Of a stretch of 18,965 nucleotides of DNA, positions 15,208 through 18,965 are shown one piece after another. The number at the start of each line of letters is the position of its first letter. Position 1 is the stretch's first letter. The stretch is from positions 1 to 18,965 of the forward strand of contig CAZKYP010000051.1 in the NCBI GenBank assembly GCA_964556885.1. The letters are read 5' to 3'. The notes beneath the pieces were generated by a model. The model saw only the letters and a program-made list of their open reading frames with translations. It made no database searches and was not told the DNA's origin. The translations under genes and the position numbers were made by a program. Origin of the DNA: CAZKYP01 sp964556885. GTDB taxonomy: Bacteria > Planctomycetota > Phycisphaerae > Sedimentisphaerales > Anaerobacaceae.

Positions 15208-16389
15208 CTAACGACACATTACCTTACATTCTTGGAATTGACCTTTAGTATCAAAAACGTCGGCTCCGAAGAGCCTCCAGTAAGCCTGTCCAACCTTAGG
15301 CCAGGTAATCGACCTTCCATACTCGTATGCCCGCCTTCTCATCTGGGAAAAAAGGGACTTATTCCGGAGCAGTTCTACTATTGACTGAGCTATATGTTTA
15401 GAATCACCAAATCGAACCAACTTGCCCCGGCCTTGTGCCAACAACTCCTGAGCAGCCCAATAGGGGGTTGAGACAACCGCTTTACCTGCGCCGACTGCAA
15501 ATGCCAACGTGCCGCTTGTCAGTTGCTCTCTGTGCAGGTAGGGGTTAACGTAAATGTCAGCGGCACCGAGAAATCTGAATAGCTCTTCGTCATCTACAAA
15601 GCGATTGTGAAAAACTACATTTCCCTGTAATCCCAAATCCATGGCCATTCTTTTCAGCTCAACTTCATAAGATAGGCCTTCGCAACGCAGCACTTCAGGA
15701 TGTATCGCACCCAAAACTATGTAAAGAATCGATGGGTCGGCTTTGACTATCGTCTGCAAAGCTCTGAGCATAATTTCTATGCCCTTGTTTCTGCTAATCA
15801 GGCCAAAAGTAAGAATTGTGCTCCGCCCGCTTATACCTAATTGACGTTTATAGTAGTCGCTGGCAGCAAAAGGCAAATCGGGTATGCCGTGCGGAATCAA
15901 CTTTATCTTTCGCCCCGGCACACCATAAATATCCTGCAGCATTTCGACGCCATGCTTGTTCATAACCACCACCCTGTTTGACAGCTCGCACACGTCAATT
16001 AAGGATTCAAAATACTTAGGCTCAGATTTATCAAGAACTGTGTGCAGCGTAGTTATTACCGGCTTATTCAATCTCTCAAGTAAAAGATTTATATATGAGC
16101 CGCCAATACCTCCAAACAATCCGAACTCATGCTGGACAGACACAACATCTACATCACTATAATTAATATAGTCGGCCGCGGAAATGTAATCAAATGTAAC
16201 ATCTTTGCGAATATTAAGTGCTATCGGCTTCTTGAAATAACAATCAACTCCCGGCTGCATAGCAATGATTATTGGTTCAAATCCGCTGCCACTGGCCAGC
16301 TCTACATTTTTGATTAGATCAGATGTGAAAGTTGCAATTCCACACTTTCTCGGTGCATATGAAGCAATAAACGCAATCTTCTTTTTCAT
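15208..16389 (-). CDS. GT4-family glycosyltransferase
   Basis: A 393-aa retaining glycosyltransferase of the GT-B fold. The N-terminal Rossmann half opens with I-A-F-I-A-S-Y-A-P-R-K-C-G-I-A-T-F (5-21), a signature of one subgroup of this family. The C-terminal donor-binding half has L-I-S-R-N-K-G-I-E (217-225 approximately) and Q-L-T-S-G-T-L-A-F-A-V-G-A-G-K-A-V-V-S-T near residues 290-309. The usual E-x7-E donor motif appears altered, with no second glutamate in that place, which I recall as common in this subgroup. No signal peptide or membrane segment is seen. It should transfer a sugar from a nucleotide sugar in polysaccharide or glycoconjugate synthesis; donor and acceptor are unknown. 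It starts 2 bases after the zinc-ribbon gene, so it is co-transcribed with it and the degenerate receiver. Confidence 0.9.
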   Translation of the reverse strand: MKKKIAFIASYAPRKCGIATFTSDLIKNVELASGSGFEPIIIAMQPGVDCYFKKPIALNIRKDVTFDYISAADYINYSDVDVVSVQHEFGLFGGIGGSYINLLLERLNKPVITTLHTVLDKSEPKYFESLIDVCELSNRVVVMNKHGVEMLQDIYGVPGRKIKLIPHGIPDLPFAASDYYKRQLGISGRSTILTFGLISRNKGIEIMLRALQTIVKADPSILYIVLGAIHPEVLRCEGLSYEVELKRMAMDLGLQGNVVFHNRFVDDEELFRFLGAADIYVNPYLHREQLTSGTLAFAVGAGKAVVSTPYWAAQELLAQGRGKLVRFGDSKHIAQSIVELLRNKSLFSQMRRRAYEYGRSITWPKVGQAYWRLFGADVFDTKGQFQECKVMCR

Positions 16390-16391
16390 AT

Positions 16392-16613
16392 TTATGCCAC
16401 ACGTCCTTGATTAATTCTCGTAATAGAACTATTTTGAGATATCGTCCGCAGCCATTGCACGTTACAATTGTTTCTACTGCATTCGTACCACACAAAGAAA
16501 TATCCATTTTTATTCCATCGATCTATTTCTACCATCGGGGCATTACATTCAGGGCAAGATATCAGATTTTGTGCCCACTGAAATTTTGCGACTGATCTAT
16601 TCGGACTTTTCAT
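16392..16613 (-). CDS. small zinc-ribbon protein
   Basis: A 73-aa protein with two cysteine pairs, C20-x2-C23 and C45-x4-C50, and aromatic residues between them (Y-F-F-V-W-Y), typical of a zinc ribbon. The fold suggests metal binding with a nucleic-acid or protein partner; no specific function is recognised. The frame opens at a TTG at 16637. The ATG at 16613 and a GTG at 16619 are both usable, and AAAGGAG is best spaced (8 bases) for the GTG. It overlaps the end of the degenerate receiver gene by 17 bases and ends 2 bases before the glycosyltransferase gene. Confidence 0.72.
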   Translation of the reverse strand: MKSPNRSVAKFQWAQNLISCPECNAPMVEIDRWNKNGYFFVWYECSRNNCNVQWLRTISQNSSITRINQGRVA

Positions 16614-17097
16614 GTGCACAAGCCACACTCCTTTCAACTTTTACAGAAACAGTAAATCCAAAAATCCCACTCCTTAATAAGGACTGGATATGGCGGATTG
16701 CATCTGTAATTTGTTCAGTTGCTTCCCGGCCTATGACATATCTTTCAGCTTCATCCTGAAACCCAAAATTGTCATAGAGCAGTTCATCATGCACTGAAAG
16801 GACCAGAATACCCACGTTCAGGACTCGTAATTTTATTCTTTCAATAAGTCCAACAACGGATGTGTTATCCAGGGGAATATCAACGATAACCAAGTCGATT
16901 TTCCCCATAGCATCCGATACCTGGTCAATGTCCTCGGCTTCGCAACAAACAACAAGGTCAGATTCGTGTTTGATTAGCTGGGTCAGTTTGTGGCGCATGA
17001 CCAGGCGGTTACTAACAATCAAAATCTTGAACTTGTCTTCAGTATTACAGGAGTATATTTCCCTCTCATTCATTATCTTTTTGCCTAACTCATACAT
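16597..17097 (-). CDS. degenerate receiver-domain protein (pseudo-receiver)
   Basis: A 166-aa protein that is one receiver domain plus tail. It aligns along its length with the receiver of the regulator at 17545: both share D-L-V-V-C-x-x-A-E-D, the core V-I-V-D-I, and V-L-S-(V/M)-H-D-E-x-L-Y. The acceptor D73 is kept, but the acidic pair is S29-N30 (D-D in the relative) and the conserved lysine is G123 (K in the relative). Such a domain should not bind Mg2+ normally and probably cannot be phosphorylated. The LuxR helix-turn-helix is absent. It may be a truncated, decaying copy or a phosphorylation-independent decoy. M-N-E-R at 17073 is an alternative start. No clear ribosome binding site marks either start. 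It leads block C. Confidence 0.78.
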   Translation of the reverse strand: MYELGKKIMNEREIYSCNTEDKFKILIVSNRLVMRHKLTQLIKHESDLVVCCEAEDIDQVSDAMGKIDLVIVDIPLDNTSVVGLIERIKLRVLNVGILVLSVHDELLYDNFGFQDEAERYVIGREATEQITDAIRHIQSLLRSGIFGFTVSVKVERSVACAHEKSE

Positions 17098-17198
17098 ACT
17101 GAGATTGTCACAGGTAAAAACTGTAATTATCCAAACTAAGTTATATCAGCATTGCTTTCTACTGCTGCTTTCGTTTTCTATAAGGACTACCCATTGTC

Positions 17199-17320
17199 TT
17201 GACTAAAGAACTGTCAGACTCAGCTTAGAATAAGAAGTTTGCATCTTGACTAAATGCTCTGCAGCTCCGAGCTTTTTGTGTTTGTTATTGCAAATTCTTA
17301 TCTTCACCCCTTTTGACTAA
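17199..17320 (+). repeat. three direct copies of TTGACTAA
   Basis: TTGACTAA occurs at 17199-17206, 17246-17253 and 17313-17320, always in the same direction, 47 and 67 bases apart. The first two extend to CTTGACTAAA. Spacing is not a multiple of the DNA turn. The sequence partly resembles a -35 box for rightward transcription, but it lies in non-coding DNA upstream of the leftward 17097 gene. Repeated regulator sites are the simplest reading. Confidence 0.45.
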
Positions 17321-17418
17321 CAGGCAATAATATTATTCGGTATAGGGATAATAATAACTTCAATTTCCGTGGTCAGATGAACACGGTTTTTGCTATCAGT
17401 CGAATACCCTTGTTCGTG

Positions 17419-17433
17419 TAGGGGAATCCCCTA
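17419..17433. promoter_or_regulatory. perfect 15-bp palindrome, candidate operator
   Basis: TAGGGGA-A-TCCCCTA is a perfect inverted repeat of two 7-base arms around one base. Such spaced 7-base arms suit a dimeric regulator, for example the NarL/FixJ type, whose half-sites are 7-mers. It lies 322 bases upstream of the 17097 gene, so it may regulate block C; the regulator is unknown. Confidence 0.5.
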
Positions 17434-17544
17434 TGGCGCAAATCAAAAAAGAAAGAAGCTTTTGGAATAGATATGAAAGTATTCAAGTAAGACATGGAAG
17501 ATTGGATACGCAATATCTGATTGCAAGTCGTGGTAAAATTTTTC

Positions 17545-18228
17545 TCAACCCCGGCCCTCTACCCACTGAAAAGCATGCCGGAGAAGTTCAGCAGTACCAG
17601 TAACGTTCAGTTTTTTCTTTGTACGCAATCGATGAGTCTCAATTGTTTTCATGCTCAAGTGCAACTGCTCGGCTATCTGGTGTGTTCCGTAACCCTGGCC
17701 AAACAAACCAAATACTTCTAACTCACGGTCGCTCAGACACTCTATTGGGGAAACACTTACCTTGGGCTCACCGGTAGCTAATTTGCGCATCATTTTAGTT
17801 GCCATTCTATCGCTGAAGTAAAACTGGCCGCTCAGGACTTTACGAATTCCTATCACAACTTTTTTAGTAGCTTCGTACTTCATTATATAACCTTTTGCTC
17901 CTGCTCGAAGAGCACGTTCGGCATATAACGACTCATCGTGCATCGAAAGGACCAGAACAGGTAGGCTGGGGTATTGAACATTGATATCCTTTATCAGTTC
18001 CGTGCCGCTTCTCTCTTTAAGGGAAATATCAACAATAACCATATCTGGCTTTAGTGTCTTGACAACTTCCATTGCCTGGTCGGCATCCTCGGCCTGCCCG
18101 CAAACCACAAGATCTTCTTCCTTGTTGATAAGACCAGCAAGCCCCTCCCGAACTATAGGATGGTCATCAACAATAATAATCCTTGCTTTGTTTGTGTCGG
18201 TTTTACATTCTTGTTCTTTGTCAGTCAT
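17545..18228 (-). CDS. NarL/FixJ-family response regulator
   Basis: A 227-aa DNA-binding response regulator. The receiver (about 14-135) has D21-D22, acceptor D67 in V-I-V-D-I-S, S95 and K117. The LuxR-type helix-turn-helix (about 164-212) reads L-S-D-R-E-L-E-V-F-G-L-F-G-Q-G-Y-G and then I-A-E-Q-L-H-L-S-M-K-T-I-E-T-H-R. All phosphorylation residues are intact. The frame opens at 18243, but GGAGAG is spaced 7 bases from the ATG at 18228, making that the better start. It lies 21 bases after the HisKA_3 kinase, the expected partner. Its receiver appears to be the parent of the degenerate receiver at 16597. Confidence 0.93.
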   Translation of the reverse strand: MTDKEQECKTDTNKARIIIVDDHPIVREGLAGLINKEEDLVVCGQAEDADQAMEVVKTLKPDMVIVDISLKERSGTELIKDINVQYPSLPVLVLSMHDESLYAERALRAGAKGYIMKYEATKKVVIGIRKVLSGQFYFSDRMATKMMRKLATGEPKVSVSPIECLSDRELEVFGLFGQGYGTHQIAEQLHLSMKTIETHRLRTKKKLNVTGTAELLRHAFQWVEGRG

Positions 18229-18249
18229 AATCATTCTCTCCATCAGTCG

Positions 18250-18965
18250 TCATTGTTTTTTGCTTGGAAACATACAAGTCACGATTGTTCCTCCATTGGC
18301 ACCTCTATGAATACTAAACGAGCCGCCAATCGTCTCGGCGCGATGGTTCATGAGCTTCAATCCCATACCTTTGCTTATGGCTTGATTTTCCTGGAAGTCA
18401 AGACCATCACTTTTCACCGTCAACGTTGAGCGGCCCCTAACAGAAGTCAGCTTAATCACAACATTCTTTGCTCCGCCGTGTCGGACTGCATTAGTGATGG
18501 CCTCCTGAGCAATACGATAGAGATTAATCGTTACTGAAGTATCATTGACAGAGACAGATTTACTTTGTTTGAAAATACAGGAGATACTGAACATGTGCTC
18601 TGTGCTTGCCGCCAAGTCATCAAATGCCGATGTCAAATTGCTTACATTTAAATCTACAGGATGAAGCTTACGTGCAAATTCATGCATCTGTTCTGCTGCC
18701 TGGTTCACAAGTGCGGTTATTCTCGCTGCATACGATGCTTCGTCTAACGACTTGCTACACAGTATGTGCTGGAGGGTCTCAGCCATGAATTCAACGCCTG
18801 TCAGTTGTTGGCCTATACTATCATGCAGCTCCTGACCAATCCATCGACGCTCTCTCTCGATGATATCCAAGAGCTGTTCTTCGAGATGCTTGCGTTCCTT
18901 ATTTTCCTGCAACAATTGTTTATTGGCTACTGTCAATTTTTCCGTTCGCTCAATTACACGCTTCT
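18250..18965 (-). CDS. HisKA_3 sensor histidine kinase, N-terminus beyond window (partial)
   Basis: The frame is open to the right edge, so the sensor part is missing; 237 residues of the C-terminal part are seen. A coiled coil (about 1-38) leads to HisKA_3, with phospho-acceptor H47 in Q-E-L-H-D-S-I-G-Q-Q. The HATPase_c domain (about 142-232) has N158 in E-A-I-T-N-A-V-R-H-G and G-M-G-L-K-L-M (199-205). The G1 box is unusual: S-D-G-L-D-F (185-190), where relatives have D-x-G-x-G-F, so the adenine-contact Asp is Ser and the second Gly is Asp. Catalysis may be impaired or altered. The partner should be the NarL/FixJ-type regulator directly downstream. Confidence 0.9.
   Translation of the reverse strand, partial: KRVIERTEKLTVANKQLLQENKERKHLEEQLLDIIERERRWIGQELHDSIGQQLTGVEFMAETLQHILCSKSLDEASYAARITALVNQAAEQMHEFARKLHPVDLNVSNLTSAFDDLAASTEHMFSISCIFKQSKSVSVNDTSVTINLYRIAQEAITNAVRHGGAKNVVIKLTSVRGRSTLTVKSDGLDFQENQAISKGMGLKLMNHRAETIGGSFSIHRGANGGTIVTCMFPSKKQ

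Larger units (their letters stand above)
17098..17544. other. 447-bp regulatory region between blocks D and C
   Basis: No supported gene. It holds three copies of TTGACTAA (17199-17206, 17246-17253, 17313-17320) and a perfect 7-1-7 palindrome (17419-17433), listed separately. I did not find a convincing terminator after the 17545 gene or a promoter for the 17097 gene. Confidence 0.55.

Noticed and set aside
1..18965. CRISPR array, tRNA or rRNA genes
   Set aside because: No regularly spaced direct repeats with unique spacers were seen, and no tRNA or rRNA signature was recognised on either strand.

Overview
The window reads almost entirely from right to left: every convincing gene is on the minus strand. 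It holds the 5' part of a gas-vesicle operon (left) and a dense two-component / chemosensory-type signalling region (right), separated by about 1.9 kb that is poor in genes and contains mobile-element debris. No rRNA, tRNA, CRISPR array or complete insertion sequence was seen. The organism cannot be named. The composition is moderate in GC. An aquatic or sediment bacterium with many sensor kinases fits, because of the gas vesicles, PAS-type sensors and CheB-CheR fusion. The IstA remnant with repeated K-P-A-T-N motifs recalls Planctomycetota-type IS21 elements, but that is weak and rests on recall.

Gas-vesicle block (1-2364). gvpA, the main gas-vesicle shell protein, leads. It is followed by a 251-aa coiled-coil protein with an internal repeat, a 199-aa charged protein of unknown function, a 160-aa single-PAS-domain protein, and the first codons of another gene that runs off the left edge. 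The gvpA leader carries a terminator-like hairpin and then a GNRA-loop hairpin placed directly against the Shine-Dalgarno sequence. A perfect 11-bp stem spans the gvpA stop codon and the start of the gvpA-to-next-gene spacer. Together these look like a design for making far more GvpA than downstream proteins.

Spacer (about 2365-4168). It contains a small Myb/SANT-like DNA-binding protein with a good ribosome binding site, the N-terminal remnant of an IS21-type IstA transposase, a short broken open frame that may be another transposon gene, and several palindromes.

Signalling block A (4169-11319). Five tightly packed genes: a CheB-CheR-PAS-PAS fusion without a kinase domain, a PAS/HisKA kinase, a double-receiver protein, a PAS/HisKA_3 kinase and a NarL/FixJ-type regulator. 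Start and stop codons overlap at three of the four junctions. The two kinases are close paralogues from an internal duplication that is still visible in the DNA.

Signalling block B (11821-15026): a receiver-PAS protein, a hybrid receiver-PAS-HisKA kinase with a cysteine-rich PAS domain, and a CheY/Rcp1-like receiver. Block C (15208-17097): a receiver that has lost key residues, a small zinc-ribbon protein and a GT4 glycosyltransferase. Block D (17545-right edge): a HisKA_3 kinase with an unusual ATP-binding motif and its NarL/FixJ-type partner. The degenerate receiver of block C appears to derive from the receiver domain of the block D regulator. A plausible overall reading, by inference only, is a signalling locus acting on cell-surface polysaccharide and perhaps buoyancy. 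Nothing in the sequence proves that the signalling genes control the gas vesicles.
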